Assembly: GCA_020638855.1 (NCBI GenBank)
Contig: JACKHT010000009.1
Location: 61,502 to 125,501 of the forward strand
Origin: Planctomycetota bacterium
GTDB lineage: Bacteria; Planctomycetota; UBA1135; GCA-002686595
Length of the DNA stretch: 64,000 nucleotides
Direction: 5' to 3'
The notes under the pieces are model-generated. The model was not told the origin of the DNA. It searched no databases and worked only from the letters and a program-made list of their open reading frames with translations. The number at the start of each line of letters is the position of its first letter. The first letter of the stretch is position 1. Of this stretch, positions 21,201 to 30,527 are shown piece by piece. A program made the translations under genes and the position numbers.

Positions 21201-22145
21201 CTATCGCGGCACGATCAAAGTCAAAGCGGAGGGAACCACTTCGATCACGAGCCGTGTGGTCTTCCCCATCGCATCCCCATCGGCTTGCCAGACAAAGGGC
21301 TTGGCGGCTTGCAAGACCAACTTTTGACCATGCCCGTGGGTCGCCAGCCGTTCGGGCAAGAACTTGCTGCGGGCCGCCGCCAAGAGCGAGAGCACGGTCA
21401 CCGGCAACAGGCCGGGGCGCAGCGCGACAAAGTCCAAGCGACCATCGCACGGGTCGGCGGCGGGATTGGGCGCCCAGCCCTTGGCGTAGGTCCGCAGGTT
21501 GCTGACGATGCACCCGGTGAATTCCCCGGCGAGGCGCGAACCATCGACCTCGAGTTGCAGGCGCCGCGCCGCGGGCTTGCACAAAACCCAAGCGCCAACC
21601 AAACCGTAGAGCGAATCCCCGTGCAGGCTGTACCAACGCCGCAAGGGTCCCGATCGCACGCGTTCCATGGCCCGGGCCGTTTCCGCATCGTAGCCGACCC
21701 CCACCATGGCGAGCACCACTTGCTCGCCCACGCGCAGGATGTCGATCGTGCGCAGCTCACCGTCGAGCAACGCCGCGAGCGCCGCTTCGCCCTGCAAAGG
21801 GATGCCCATCTCGCGCGCCACCACGTTGGCGTTTCCGAGCGGGATGTGCCCCAAGGCCGGGCGTTGCGCCCGTTCGAGCACACCCGCCGCCACTTCGCGC
21901 AGGGTGCCGTCACCCCCCAGCACGAAGACCCTTGCGATGTCATCGGGTAGCTCGCGCGCCAAGCGCACTCCATCCCCCGCCCGCTGGGTAGCCTGTCGCC
22001 AAACGCTGGCTCCGCGCCCACGGCACGCCGCCTCGAGCGCGTCGGCCAAGTGCGCCGCGCGGCCCCGGCCCGCGGTGGGATTGACCAGGATGGCCACGCG
22101 TTCGCCCAGGCGCACTTCCCCGGGCTGACTCGCTCCCGCGCTCAT
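21201..22145 (-). CDS. Diacylglycerol/lipid kinase family protein
   Basis: A 314-aa protein of the DAGK catalytic superfamily (DgkB/YegS/BmrU type), which phosphorylates diacylglycerol or related lipids. It has the nucleotide-binding opening VAILVNPTAGRGRA and the hallmark GGDGTLREVAAGV, followed by GNANVVAREMGIP. The ATG at 22145 overlaps the stop of fluC (ATGA), so the two are translationally coupled. The longer reading frame upstream lies inside fluC. Substrate unknown. Confidence 0.87.
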   Translation of the reverse strand: MSAGASQPGEVRLGERVAILVNPTAGRGRAAHLADALEAACRGRGASVWRQATQRAGDGVRLARELPDDIARVFVLGGDGTLREVAAGVLERAQRPALGHIPLGNANVVAREMGIPLQGEAALAALLDGELRTIDILRVGEQVVLAMVGVGYDAETARAMERVRSGPLRRWYSLHGDSLYGLVGAWVLCKPAARRLQLEVDGSRLAGEFTGCIVSNLRTYAKGWAPNPAADPCDGRLDFVALRPGLLPVTVLSLLAAARSKFLPERLATHGHGQKLVLQAAKPFVWQADGDAMGKTTRLVIEVVPSALTLIVPR

Positions 22146-22519
22146 GCCAGCCAACGCACGGCCATGACGCCCAGCAAGACGGCGATCAACGAAAGCCCCA
22201 AGCTGGTGGATACGTAGACCACCGCCATCGTCATGTGGCCGCGGTGGACCATCGAAGCGGTCTCGTGACCAAAGGTCGAAAAGGTGGTGAACGAGCCCAA
22301 GAAGCCGCTGACCAAGAACCAGCGCGAAGTCTCGCTCAGCCAGTGCCGCACTTCGCCGAGCCCGAGCAGCGCTCCGATCGCCGCGCAGCCGAGCACGTTG
22401 ACGAACAGCGTGGCCCACGGGAACGCGCCTTCGCGGGCCGAACCCATGGCTTCCGCCAGCGCAAACCGCGCCACAGCTCCCAGCGCGCCTCCGCTTGCCA
22501 CCCACGCCCATGCAACCAT
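22142..22519 (-). CDS. crcB: Fluoride channel FluC/CrcB
   Basis: A 125-aa four-helix membrane protein that exports fluoride as a dual-topology dimer. Family motifs GGALGAVARFAL, FVNVLGCAAIGALLG and the signature GFLGSFTTFSTF are present. The ATG at 22519 gives the normal family length; the upstream frame to 22654 adds an unlikely Arg-rich leader. Its stop overlaps the start of the lipid kinase gene. I looked for a fluoride riboswitch in the 160 bases upstream and did not find a convincing one. Confidence 0.92.
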   Translation of the reverse strand: MVAWAWVASGGALGAVARFALAEAMGSAREGAFPWATLFVNVLGCAAIGALLGLGEVRHWLSETSRWFLVSGFLGSFTTFSTFGHETASMVHRGHMTMAVVYVSTSLGLSLIAVLLGVMAVRWLA

Positions 22520-22681
22520 GGCGTTAGGGTACGAAGCCAGCCCCCCCGCACTCCAGCGGAAACCCGTCAGGCTCCGCAGGCCGCCCCATCCGGGTGTACC
22601 CCGGAGCCTTTGGGCCTTGCGTGGGGTGAGCCAGCTCGCTCTGGCCCTGGCCACCCCGGCCTAACCCCTAACTTGGCGCCC

Positions 22682-23773
22682 CTAGCGCCCGATCAGGAAA
22701 TGGCACACGTCAAACTCGCGCATGACGTAATCGCGGCCCTCGGTGCGCAGCTTGCCTGCGGCCTTGATGGCGGTTTCGGTCTTGTACTGGATCAGGTCAT
22801 CGACCGAGTACACCTCGGCCCGGATGAAGCCCTTCTCGAAGTCGGTGTGGATGACGCCGGCCGCTTTGGGTCCTTTGTCGCCCTGGTGGATGGTCCAAGC
22901 CCGGATTTCCTTGGGCCCGGCGGTGTAGTAGGTCTGCAGACCCAGCAGCTTGTACGTGGCCTGAATCAGCCGGTCCAAACCAGGATTCTCGAGCCCGAGA
23001 TCCTGCATGAACGACTGGCGCTCGTCCTCTTCCATCGCGCTCAACTCGGCCTCCAAATCGCTGCAGATGGGGATCCACTGGCTGCCCGTGGCTTCGGCGT
23101 GAGCCGCCACGGCTTGTGCATGTTTGCTTTGGCCGTCGAAGTCATCGTCGGCCACGTTGGCCACGTACAAGACGGGCTTGGCGGAGAGCAAGCACAGGGG
23201 CTTGAGCGCGTTCCACTCTTCCGGTTTCCACTCAGCCGCCCGCACGCTTTGACCGGTTTCCAACACGTCTTTCGCGCGTTGGTACACGTCGCGCTGGTAG
23301 ACCGATTCCTTGTCGCCGCTACGAGCCTTCTTGGAAACCCGATCGATGGCTTTGGTGACGGTTTCCATGTCCGCCAACACCAGCTCGAGTTCGATGATCT
23401 CCATGTCGCCCTTGGGGTCGACGGGTTCCTCGCGCACCACCGAGGGATTCTCGAAGCAGCGCACCACGTGCATGATCGCGTCGGTTTCGCGGATGTTGGC
23501 TAGGAACTTGTTCCCCAGACCTTCGCCCTTGGAAGCTCCCGCGATCAGGCCTGCAATGTCGACCACCTTGACCACCGCGGGGATGATCTTTTGGCTCTCG
23601 ATGTGCGAGCGGATGATCTCCAGGTTGGGATCGGGCACCTCGGTGACCGCCATGTTGGGGTCGATGGTGCAGAACGGGAAGTTGCCTTGCTCCGCGCCAG
23701 CGCAAGTCAAGGCATTGAACAGGGTGGATTTGCCCACGTTGGGCAGACCAACGATGCCGCAGGAAACGCTCAT
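22682..23773 (-). CDS. ychF: Redox-responsive ATPase/GTPase YchF (OLA1 family)
   Basis: A 363-aa P-loop protein of the Obg/OLA1 class, associated with ribosomes and stress responses; family members prefer ATP. The G1 loop GLPNVGKSTLFNAL and G3 DIAGLIAGASKGEGLG are intact, and the coiled-coil insertion lies around residues 130-195. The C-terminal TGS-type domain carries TYYTAGPKEIRAW and YVMREFDVCHFLI. Full length for the family. It is the last gene of a close minus-strand run with coaD and ridA, 20 bases after ridA. Confidence 0.96.
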   Translation of the reverse strand: MSVSCGIVGLPNVGKSTLFNALTCAGAEQGNFPFCTIDPNMAVTEVPDPNLEIIRSHIESQKIIPAVVKVVDIAGLIAGASKGEGLGNKFLANIRETDAIMHVVRCFENPSVVREEPVDPKGDMEIIELELVLADMETVTKAIDRVSKKARSGDKESVYQRDVYQRAKDVLETGQSVRAAEWKPEEWNALKPLCLLSAKPVLYVANVADDDFDGQSKHAQAVAAHAEATGSQWIPICSDLEAELSAMEEDERQSFMQDLGLENPGLDRLIQATYKLLGLQTYYTAGPKEIRAWTIHQGDKGPKAAGVIHTDFEKGFIRAEVYSVDDLIQYKTETAIKAAGKLRTEGRDYVMREFDVCHFLIGR

Positions 23774-23793
23774 GGTTGTGTTGGGCTAGGAGA

Positions 23794-24180
23794 TCAGGCG
23801 AGCAGGGCTATGCAATCGATTTCCACATCGACGTTGCGCGGCAAACGGGCGACTTGGACACAGGCCCTAGCCGGCGGGCAATCCCCCTGGAAGTACTCGC
23901 CATAGACCTCGTTCACGGCGCCGAAATCGTTCATGTCTTTGAGGTACACTTGACACTTGACGACCGTCTGCAGGCTGGCACCACCGGCTTCGAGCACGGC
24001 CTTCAGGTTTTGCAAAACACGGTGGGTTTGGGCTTTCACGTCCCCGTGCCCCACGATTTGCATCGTGGCCGGGTCGAGCGGAATCTGCCCCGAGCAGTGG
24101 AGAAGTCCACCCGCACGGATGGCTTGGCTGTAGGGGCCGATGGCGCCGGGGGCTTGGTCGGTGGAGATGCGCTCGAGCAT
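23794..24180 (-). CDS. ridA: RidA-family enamine/imine deaminase
   Basis: A 128-aa YjgF/YER057c/UK114 protein that hydrolyses reactive 2-aminoacrylate-type enamines formed by PLP enzymes. Characteristic stretches are [32 protein letters not shown] and [12 protein letters not shown], in which the Arg of PARA is the catalytic residue. The ATG at 24180 gives the normal family length and sits 4 bases after the coaD stop, which supports co-transcription. Confidence 0.93.
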   Translation of the reverse strand: MLERISTDQAPGAIGPYSQAIRAGGLLHCSGQIPLDPATMQIVGHGDVKAQTHRVLQNLKAVLEAGGASLQTVVKCQVYLKDMNDFGAVNEVYGEYFQGDCPPARACVQVARLPRNVDVEIDCIALLA

Positions 24181-24184
24181 GGGA

Positions 24185-24673
24185 TCAATCCTTGGAACGT
24201 TGCTGCAAGGCCCGGAGGACAGGGGGTGGAACGAAGGGAGCGACGTCCCCACCCATCTGGGCGATTTGGCGCACAAGGGTACTCGAAATGTGGGCGTGTT
24301 CGGGAGCGGAGAACACAAGAACCGTCTCCACTTCGGGCAGCATGGCCCGATTCGTGAGCGCCATCTGTCGCTCGTAATCCAGGTCACCGGCGGTGCGCAC
24401 CCCCCGCAGGATGGCCGTGGCTCCCAGCGCCCGGCAGCCTTCCACCAGGAGCCCCTCCATGAACCGCACGTCGACCCCCTCCAGGTGCGAGGTGCAGGCT
24501 TGGATCATGGCCAGGCGGGTTTCAGGGTCAAAAAGGTGGCCCTTGGCATGGTGCTGGGCCACGGCGATCACCACCCGGTCAAACAGCTTGAGGCCCCGGG
24601 TGCACAGGTCCAAATGGCCGAGGGTGAACGGGTCGAAGGTGCCGGGAAACACAGCCAAAGAAGCGCGGTTCAT
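24185..24673 (-). CDS. coaD: Phosphopantetheine adenylyltransferase
   Basis: A 162-aa nucleotidyltransferase that makes dephospho-CoA from 4'-phosphopantetheine and ATP, the penultimate step of coenzyme A synthesis. The ATP-binding motif [15 protein letters not shown] (T/HxGH) and the second motif ISSTLVRQ are present, together with [13 protein letters not shown], which is typical of CoaD. Family length is normal. It is the first gene of the coaD-ridA-ychF run. Confidence 0.96.
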   Translation of the reverse strand: MNRASLAVFPGTFDPFTLGHLDLCTRGLKLFDRVVIAVAQHHAKGHLFDPETRLAMIQACTSHLEGVDVRFMEGLLVEGCRALGATAILRGVRTAGDLDYERQMALTNRAMLPEVETVLVFSAPEHAHISSTLVRQIAQMGGDVAPFVPPPVLRALQQRSKD

Positions 24674-24782
24674 GGCGCTATGGTAGCAGCGTCGCCCCCG
24701 GGGTTCGCGGAAGCGGGGCCAGGACCCGCAAAATAGCGTGCCACCCCGGCCGCCTTGGAAAGGTACTTAGGGGGTGGCAAGC

Positions 24783-27116
24783 ATGGGGATCGGTTGGGGC
24801 TTGCGTCCTTGGGCGTGGCTCGCGGGCTGTTTGGCCCTGGGTGGGTGGCTGGGCCGGGTTCCCGGCGGTTTGGGCTGGGGGCTCGCCATCGCCTGCCTGG
24901 GAGTGTGGCTGGCCCACCAGAGGTCGTGGCCGGATGCAAGGCTTTGGGCATGCGGATTGGGGGCCCTTTTGGTCCTATCGATTGTGCGCAACCAGCTGCG
25001 GGCCCCGGATCTTGGGGAAGCCCCGCTCCAAGGAAGGGCTTGGCCCGTTTGGGAAGCCGAGGATTGGGCCCAGGTGCAACTCGAAGGGCAACCGACCCCG
25101 GTGCGCGTGCCCCCGGGCTGGGTACGCCCTGGGGATACGTTGGCCGTCCATCCCAGCGCGCGACTCACGCGCTTTGCAGCGGCCCCCGGCGAAGACGCGT
25201 TGCCCTACTCCTGGGTGGCGGATGCAGCGCAACTCCGGCGCCACCCAGGGCGAAGGCTACCCGAACCGTGGCCTTGGCGCGGCTGGGTGACGGAGCTACG
25301 GGCCAAGCTCGCGGCCCGCTTGGTACGGGTCGCCGAACCCGGGTACGAAGGTTTGCCCCAAGCCTTGCTTTTGGGCCAGGTCGAAGCCGTGTCGAACGAA
25401 CTCAAGCAGACATTCACGCGCACCGGAACCCGCCACCTCTTGGCGTTGTCGGGCTTGCATGTGGGTTGGATGTGGCTCCTTTGGATTCGGCCGACCACAG
25501 CGCTGTTGGTGCGCTTGTTGCCCTTCGCACCAGGCTTGCGGCGGCGCATACGGGGGTGGTTGGGCTTGTTGCTCTTGGTGGGCATGGTTCCCCTCTTGGG
25601 GGATGGAACCCCTGCGTTGCGTGCGGCTTGGGCTTTGGGGGTGGCCGGCTTGGCGCGCATCATGCCCGCCCATCCGGGTCATCCTGGGGAATCGGGCCGC
25701 AGGTTGGATGGCCTCAGTCTTTGGTCGTTCGCCCTGGTTTGCGAGTGTTTGGTCGAGCCGGCGGCACCCTGGAACCTGTCGCTCCAACTGAGCTACGTGG
25801 CCACCTTGGCCCTGTTGTTGGCCCTCCCGCTGGGCCAAGCATGGTTGGCAACGAATGGAGATGCGGAGGATTTCGCACTCCTGGGTGAGGGGCGCGACAG
25901 GATGGGTCGTTCGCGATCGGCGCTCCACCAGGCGTCGGGTGCCTGGCTGGGACGGCTGCTCCTGGGCGGCGCGCTGGCTTCGTTGGTGGCCTCGACGGCG
26001 ACTCTCCCCTGGGTGTGGTCAGCGTTTGGCGAATGGTGCCCGCACGGTTTCTGGATCACGTTGATGCTGATGCCCTGGGTGGTCATGGCGATCTTTGTGG
26101 GTGGACTGTTCACCATCTTCCCCGGGTGGATCCCGGTGGAGTTGGTGCGCTGGCCCTTTCGGGCCATGGTCGGTTGCTTGCAGGTGGTGGATCGTCTGCC
26201 GGGTACCCCGTGCCTGTTGCCCGAGCGACCCGGTTGGGCCGTGGGATTGGCCTTCGGTTTGGCTTGGCTCGCCCTGCGGGGCAAAACACCGCAACGTTGG
26301 TTGGCGTTGCGCGCTGCGCTGGCCCTCGCGGCTTGGCTTGTGGTTCCGTGGCGCTTGCCACCGCGCGTCATGGAAATTTCGGTCTGCGATGTGGGCCATG
26401 GCACGGCAGTCGTCGCCCGCATGCCCTGTGGACGCACGTGGTTGTTCGACGGCGGATCCCGCGATCGCCGGGGAGTCGCGGATCGTTTGCTGGTGCCCTA
26501 CTTGCGCCATTTGGAAACGGGTCGGTTGTCGGTGGCCGTTTCGCACCAAGACTCCGATCACGCGGGAGCTTTGACCTATGTCGCGGGGCGCGTCCCGGTG
26601 GGACTATGGCTGGGGGCGTTGCCCGAGGACTTTCCCCCGGGCTTGCTGTCTCAGGGGCAACCCATGGACCTTGCCGCAGGAAGCCTGCTCGCTCCGCCTT
26701 GTCGCTTGGGCCGCTGTTCCGCGCAACTGTTGCGCGGGTCGGACCAAGCGGGCAACGAAGGCTCGCGCAACTTGCTCTTGGTTTGCGATGGGCACAGCGT
26801 CTTGCTTTGTGGCGACGCCGAAGGCGAAGCCCTGCTGGCTTGCATTCGCGCATGCACCCCCTTTGCCCCCTTGGATGCGGTACTGGTACCTCACCACGGT
26901 TCCGAGCAGCCCTTTTGGACGCATCTCTTACGAACCCTACGCCCAAAAGAAATCTGGTTTAGTGCGAGTTCGCACAGCCCCCTGGCCCAAGGCTGGCGCC
27001 ATCCAGCACCGCGTGCGCGGTGGACGGACCGGGAAGGGGGCTGGGTCGCGAGCTTTTGGGAACCGTTCCCCGCCCTTACCAAAACAATGGGTAACCTGGG
27101 AAGTGCGGGCCCGTAG
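24783..27116 (+). CDS. comEC: ComEC/Rec2-family DNA uptake channel
   Basis: A 777-aa polytopic protein that transports single-stranded DNA across the inner membrane during natural transformation. An N-terminal ComEC domain is followed by the Competence domain, with the signature RHLLALSGLHVG near residue 220 and about ten membrane helices. The C-terminal metallo-beta-lactamase-like domain has FDGGSRDRRG, SHQDSDHAG and VPHHGSEQPF, so its metal ligands look intact. A GTG at 24774 is an alternative start three codons upstream. Together with comM and the type IV pilus motor genes in this window, it fits a natural-competence capability, which is an inference. Confidence 0.93.
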   Translation: MGIGWGLRPWAWLAGCLALGGWLGRVPGGLGWGLAIACLGVWLAHQRSWPDARLWACGLGALLVLSIVRNQLRAPDLGEAPLQGRAWPVWEAEDWAQVQLEGQPTPVRVPPGWVRPGDTLAVHPSARLTRFAAAPGEDALPYSWVADAAQLRRHPGRRLPEPWPWRGWVTELRAKLAARLVRVAEPGYEGLPQALLLGQVEAVSNELKQTFTRTGTRHLLALSGLHVGWMWLLWIRPTTALLVRLLPFAPGLRRRIRGWLGLLLLVGMVPLLGDGTPALRAAWALGVAGLARIMPAHPGHPGESGRRLDGLSLWSFALVCECLVEPAAPWNLSLQLSYVATLALLLALPLGQAWLATNGDAEDFALLGEGRDRMGRSRSALHQASGAWLGRLLLGGALASLVASTATLPWVWSAFGEWCPHGFWITLMLMPWVVMAIFVGGLFTIFPGWIPVELVRWPFRAMVGCLQVVDRLPGTPCLLPERPGWAVGLAFGLAWLALRGKTPQRWLALRAALALAAWLVVPWRLPPRVMEISVCDVGHGTAVVARMPCGRTWLFDGGSRDRRGVADRLLVPYLRHLETGRLSVAVSHQDSDHAGALTYVAGRVPVGLWLGALPEDFPPGLLSQGQPMDLAAGSLLAPPCRLGRCSAQLLRGSDQAGNEGSRNLLLVCDGHSVLLCGDAEGEALLACIRACTPFAPLDAVLVPHHGSEQPFWTHLLRTLRPKEIWFSASSHSPLAQGWRHPAPRARWTDREGGWVASFWEPFPALTKTMGNLGSAGP

Positions 27117-27135
27117 GGCTCTTGGGCCCAACTTC
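27100..27135 (+). terminator. Hairpin overlapping the comEC stop codon
   Basis: GAAGT..GGGCCC (27100-27112) pairs with GGGCCC.ACTTC (27124-27135). The comEC stop codon lies in the loop. There is no U-tract, and the stem has a small asymmetric bulge. Confidence 0.4.
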
Positions 27136-27158
27136 CATTCCATTCCGCGAGGAAACCT

Positions 27159-28478
27159 ATGTCGCTTCACGTTTCGAATTGCTGGCCTTCCACTTGGCGC
27201 CCGCTGGGTCTGCTGGTTTGCGCGCCGCTGTGCCTCCCCTCGATGGGTTGGTCCCAACAGGCCCTACCGGAATCGAGCGAAGTTCTCCAAGCAGCGGAGG
27301 GAGCGCCGAGCATGCGGCGCGTACTGCAAACTCAATCGGGAACGTTCCTACGCGGGTTGACCCGTTTGGAAGATGGCTATTGGCACATTGGCGAAGGCGT
27401 GAAGGAACAGCGCCTGCCCGCCAGGATGGTGGTGGACGCGCAACCCGAAGCCGATCTCTTGCGCGAGTTCCAGCGGCAGTCCAAAGCGGATGGGCCCGCC
27501 ATAGAATTGGCCACCTGGTGCTTGGAAAACGGTCTCCTCCGGGAGGGCATCCAAGCCCTCGACGGGGCTTTGCGCATGCATGGTCAACGGGTGGCCGCGC
27601 TCGAATTGTTGCAGACCTATCGGCGCTTTCTGCCCCAACCGCCCGAGTGGCGGGAAGGCATGGATCCTGGCGCGTATTGGAAGCAACAATGGAAGTGGTT
27701 GCGCAATCGGAACACGCCCAGTTTGGAATCGCTGTCCGCCGAAGCTTGGGCCGCTGCGGCTGGCAATGCCGAACGAACCTTGGTGGACGGACAGGTCGAT
27801 CCCTGGATGGCGGCACTGACCGAAGCCAGCACCGATCCATTTGCCCCCGCGCGGGCCTTTGCGTTGACGACCCTGTGCACCTGGCGCAAGGAACGCAGCG
27901 CTGTGGACTTGCGCCGATTCGCGATCCTCGACATCAATGAGCAGGTACGCGCCCAAGCGGGTTGGCTTCTGGGGACCTTGGACGATCCCAAGCAGGTGGG
28001 TCCTTTGATCGGATGGCTCCATCACGACCAAGGCGAAGTCCAGCTGCGCGCGGCCCAAGCGCTTGGGCAAGCTGGCTACGCGGCAGCCGTCCCCGCCCTG
28101 CTCGGCGCTCTGTCGGGCGGAAGCGGCGCTGCCCGGCGGGTCCCCCACGCGCACATCTTCGTGGGCACGCAAACCGCCTACATCCAAGACTTCTCTCCGG
28201 AAGTGGCGCAAGGATCGGCCATCGCCGACCCCGAAATCAATGTTTTGACCTCCGGGGTGGTGTTGGATGCCGGGGTTGCCTCGATCACCATCGAACGCCA
28301 CCGCATCGAATTGCGTCGCGCGCTGCAGCGCATCACCGGGCACCGGCCGGGGCTGTCGCCGGAAGCCTGGAACCGATGGCTCGCTTCGTACCCCGATGTG
28401 AACGCCAGTTGGCGCGCTCCTTGGCCCTCACCCGAGGCCGTAGGCGCCGCCCAACCGGCGGAACCCGCTCCTGAGTGA
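27159..28478 (+). CDS. Exported HEAT-type repeat protein with secretin-like motif
   Basis: A 439-aa protein with a signal-like N-terminus (hydrophobic residues about 16-30, then SMGWSQQ). The middle is helical. At about residues 225-320 it shows HEAT/PBS-lyase-type repeats such as EVQLRAAQALGQAGYAAAVPALLGALS. Residues 329-372 then carry GTQTAYIQDF and GSAIADPEINVLTSG, which match the QAYI..F...GS..ADP.I..L.[TS]G motif of the lipoprotein at 9954-10796. The HEAT array therefore seems to be joined to a piece of secretin-like fold. A ribosome site GAGGAAA precedes the ATG. Role unknown; it may be an envelope scaffold. Confidence 0.65.
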   Translation: MSLHVSNCWPSTWRPLGLLVCAPLCLPSMGWSQQALPESSEVLQAAEGAPSMRRVLQTQSGTFLRGLTRLEDGYWHIGEGVKEQRLPARMVVDAQPEADLLREFQRQSKADGPAIELATWCLENGLLREGIQALDGALRMHGQRVAALELLQTYRRFLPQPPEWREGMDPGAYWKQQWKWLRNRNTPSLESLSAEAWAAAAGNAERTLVDGQVDPWMAALTEASTDPFAPARAFALTTLCTWRKERSAVDLRRFAILDINEQVRAQAGWLLGTLDDPKQVGPLIGWLHHDQGEVQLRAAQALGQAGYAAAVPALLGALSGGSGAARRVPHAHIFVGTQTAYIQDFSPEVAQGSAIADPEINVLTSGVVLDAGVASITIERHRIELRRALQRITGHRPGLSPEAWNRWLASYPDVNASWRAPWPSPEAVGAAQPAEPAPE

Positions 28479-28648
28479 TTCCCTCCGACGTCCTAGGCGA
28501 ATCTTCTAGGTGTTTTCCAGGCCGGCTTGCCTACGGCCGAATTTCGCCGCGAGTCGGTGCGTGGACGACCGAGTCTTAGTTGCGGAATCCTCGTTACGGA
28601 GCCCCAGTAGCGGAGCCCTAAGGATCGAACTCGAGCGAGTCGTTCCGA

Positions 28649-28704
28649 AGCGATTGGATAGAAGCGATTGGATAGAAACGATTGGACAGAAGCGATTGGG
28701 CAGA
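28649..28704. repeat. 14-bp tandem repeat, four copies
   Basis: Four consecutive units of AGCGATTGGATAGA. The first two are identical, the third and fourth differ at one or two positions, and a degenerate fifth copy follows. It lies in the 286-base gap between the HEAT-type gene and the aldehyde dehydrogenase gene, where no gene is supported. Confidence 0.85.
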
Positions 28705-28764
28705 AGCGTCTGGACCATGCGGATAGGCCCGACCCACCAGACTGTACCCACAGGGCTCTGCCGA

Positions 28765-30300
28765 CTAGGCCCCGAAGTGGCCCTGGAGGAATCCTTGGAA
28801 TCCCTGCAAAGCCACCCGTTGGGTGTAGAACTCGAGCCCGCGCGCGGCTCCCAACTCTTCGCCTCCGCCCGCGCGGCCAGGACCGCCGTGGATCAGCCCG
28901 GGCAGCACCATGCCCGGAGCAAGCGACTGCTCAGCCATGCGATCCGAACCAATCCACACGCGACCGTGCCACGGCGCCACTTCGAGCACGTAGTGCTCGG
29001 TCCAAGCGGCGTCGTTCGAGTACACGCTGGTGACCAGACCCCCGCCACCACGCACGACTCCGTCGGCCGCCGACTGGGCGGAGCCTGCGTAGGGAATCAC
29101 GGTCGCAACCGGACCGAACACTTCCAGTTCGTGCAGCACTTGGGCGTTGCCATCGCTCGCCAAGAACAACGTGGGCGCCACGTAGCAGCCGCCAAGGGGA
29201 TGATCGGCCAGACCTCCCGTGATCGGTTTGGCGACCTCTGCCAAGCGCGCCAGCCCGCTGGCTACGTCCTTGCGTTGTCCCGAGTGGGCCACAGGGCCCA
29301 TGCGGTTCTCGCGATCGTTGGGGTCCCCCACTTTGATCCGACCCAGCTCTTGGGCCAAGTCCTGGGCGACTTGTTCGGCACGCTCTTCGGGCACGAAGAT
29401 GCGACGCACGGCGGTGCACTTTTGACCCGATTTCTGGGTCATGTCCGTGACCACGTTGGACAGAAACAGGCCGTAGGTCTCGCTCGATTCGTCCACGTCA
29501 GGGGCGAGCACCGCTGCGTTGATCGAGTCGGCCTCGATGTTGACGCGCACGTTGTGCTTGACCAGGTTCGCGTTGCCACGGATCACTTCACCCGTACGGG
29601 CCGAACCGGTGAAGGCGACGCAATCCTGCGCCCCCAAATGGTCGAGCAGGTCCCCCGCCGATCCACACAGGAATTGGAAGGCGCCTTCGGGCAGGATGCC
29701 CGCCTGCACCACCACTTGCGCGATGCGCCACGCAACCAGCGCGGTCGCCGTGGCGGGTTTCTCGATCACCGGCACCCCCGCCAAGAGGGCGCAGGCTGCC
29801 TTCTCCATCATGCCCCAAGCGGGGAAGTTGAACGCGTTGATGTGCACCGCCACGCCGCGCCGGGGTACGCGCACGTGCTGCCCCCAAAAGCGTGCGGTAC
29901 GGCCCAATTGCAACCCCTCGCCGTCGAGCAGGTACGACTTGTCCCCCATCGACTTGGCAAAGTGCGCGTAGGCCGCCAGGGTGCCCGTGGCCCCATCGAT
30001 GTCGAACTTGGCATCCCCGCGGGTGCAACCACCGTTGAGGGCGGCCAAGTCGATCAGCTCCTCGCGCACCTCGTAGATAGCTGCCGAAAGCGCCTTGAGC
30101 GCTTGCCCGCGCTCGGCGAAGGTCATCGCCCGCAGCGCCGGCCCACCGACCTCGCGGGCATAGCTCACCGCGGCGGCGAGGTCGAGCCCTTGGCTGGAGA
30201 CCTCAGCGACCGCTTGGCCGTTGACCGCGTTTTCAAGGGTTTGGGGGGTGCCTTGGCCGGTTTGCCAGGCTCCACAAAGGTAGCTGCTGAGGGTTTGCAT
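28765..30300 (-). CDS. PaaZ-type aldehyde dehydrogenase, single domain
   Basis: A 511-aa NAD(P)-dependent aldehyde dehydrogenase closely resembling the N-terminal half of E. coli PaaZ, which oxidises the semialdehyde from oxepin-CoA ring opening in phenylacetate breakdown. Shared landmarks are ALRAMTFAERG, GVAVHINAFNFPAWGM, GSAGDLLDHL, the general-base region EADS, the catalytic Cys in SGQKCTA and HGGPGRAGGGEELG. The C-terminal MaoC-like hydratase domain of PaaZ is absent. It may be the stand-alone form used in benzoyl-CoA (BoxD-like) or phenylacetyl-CoA pathways, where a separate hydrolase supplies the other step. No other paa or box gene is in the window. It is divergent from the SDR gene. 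Confidence 0.85.
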   Translation of the reverse strand: MQTLSSYLCGAWQTGQGTPQTLENAVNGQAVAEVSSQGLDLAAAVSYAREVGGPALRAMTFAERGQALKALSAAIYEVREELIDLAALNGGCTRGDAKFDIDGATGTLAAYAHFAKSMGDKSYLLDGEGLQLGRTARFWGQHVRVPRRGVAVHINAFNFPAWGMMEKAACALLAGVPVIEKPATATALVAWRIAQVVVQAGILPEGAFQFLCGSAGDLLDHLGAQDCVAFTGSARTGEVIRGNANLVKHNVRVNIEADSINAAVLAPDVDESSETYGLFLSNVVTDMTQKSGQKCTAVRRIFVPEERAEQVAQDLAQELGRIKVGDPNDRENRMGPVAHSGQRKDVASGLARLAEVAKPITGGLADHPLGGCYVAPTLFLASDGNAQVLHELEVFGPVATVIPYAGSAQSAADGVVRGGGGLVTSVYSNDAAWTEHYVLEVAPWHGRVWIGSDRMAEQSLAPGMVLPGLIHGGPGRAGGGEELGAARGLEFYTQRVALQGFQGFLQGHFGA

Positions 30301-30527
30301 AGGTCAGAACCTCTTTGGGTTGGGCCCCGCAAGGGTCGGGGGCCAAGAGGATACTGGTCGGCGGCGGGCAGCGCTTGCAAAACGCGCGACTTTCGGGGCG
30401 GGAGCGCGTCCTGGCGCATAGGATGCCCGCATTCCAAGGGACCCGGCCTGGGAAGATTCGGGGGAAACCTCGATTCGGACCGCCCCCACCCTGCAGAATC
30501 CAGCCAACGCCATCACCCGTACCCACC

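Noticed and set aside
22520..22681. Fluoride riboswitch upstream of fluC
   Set aside because: The region has a GGATGG and a CTGACGGG, but not the conserved spacing or the downstream UCCUAC-like element.
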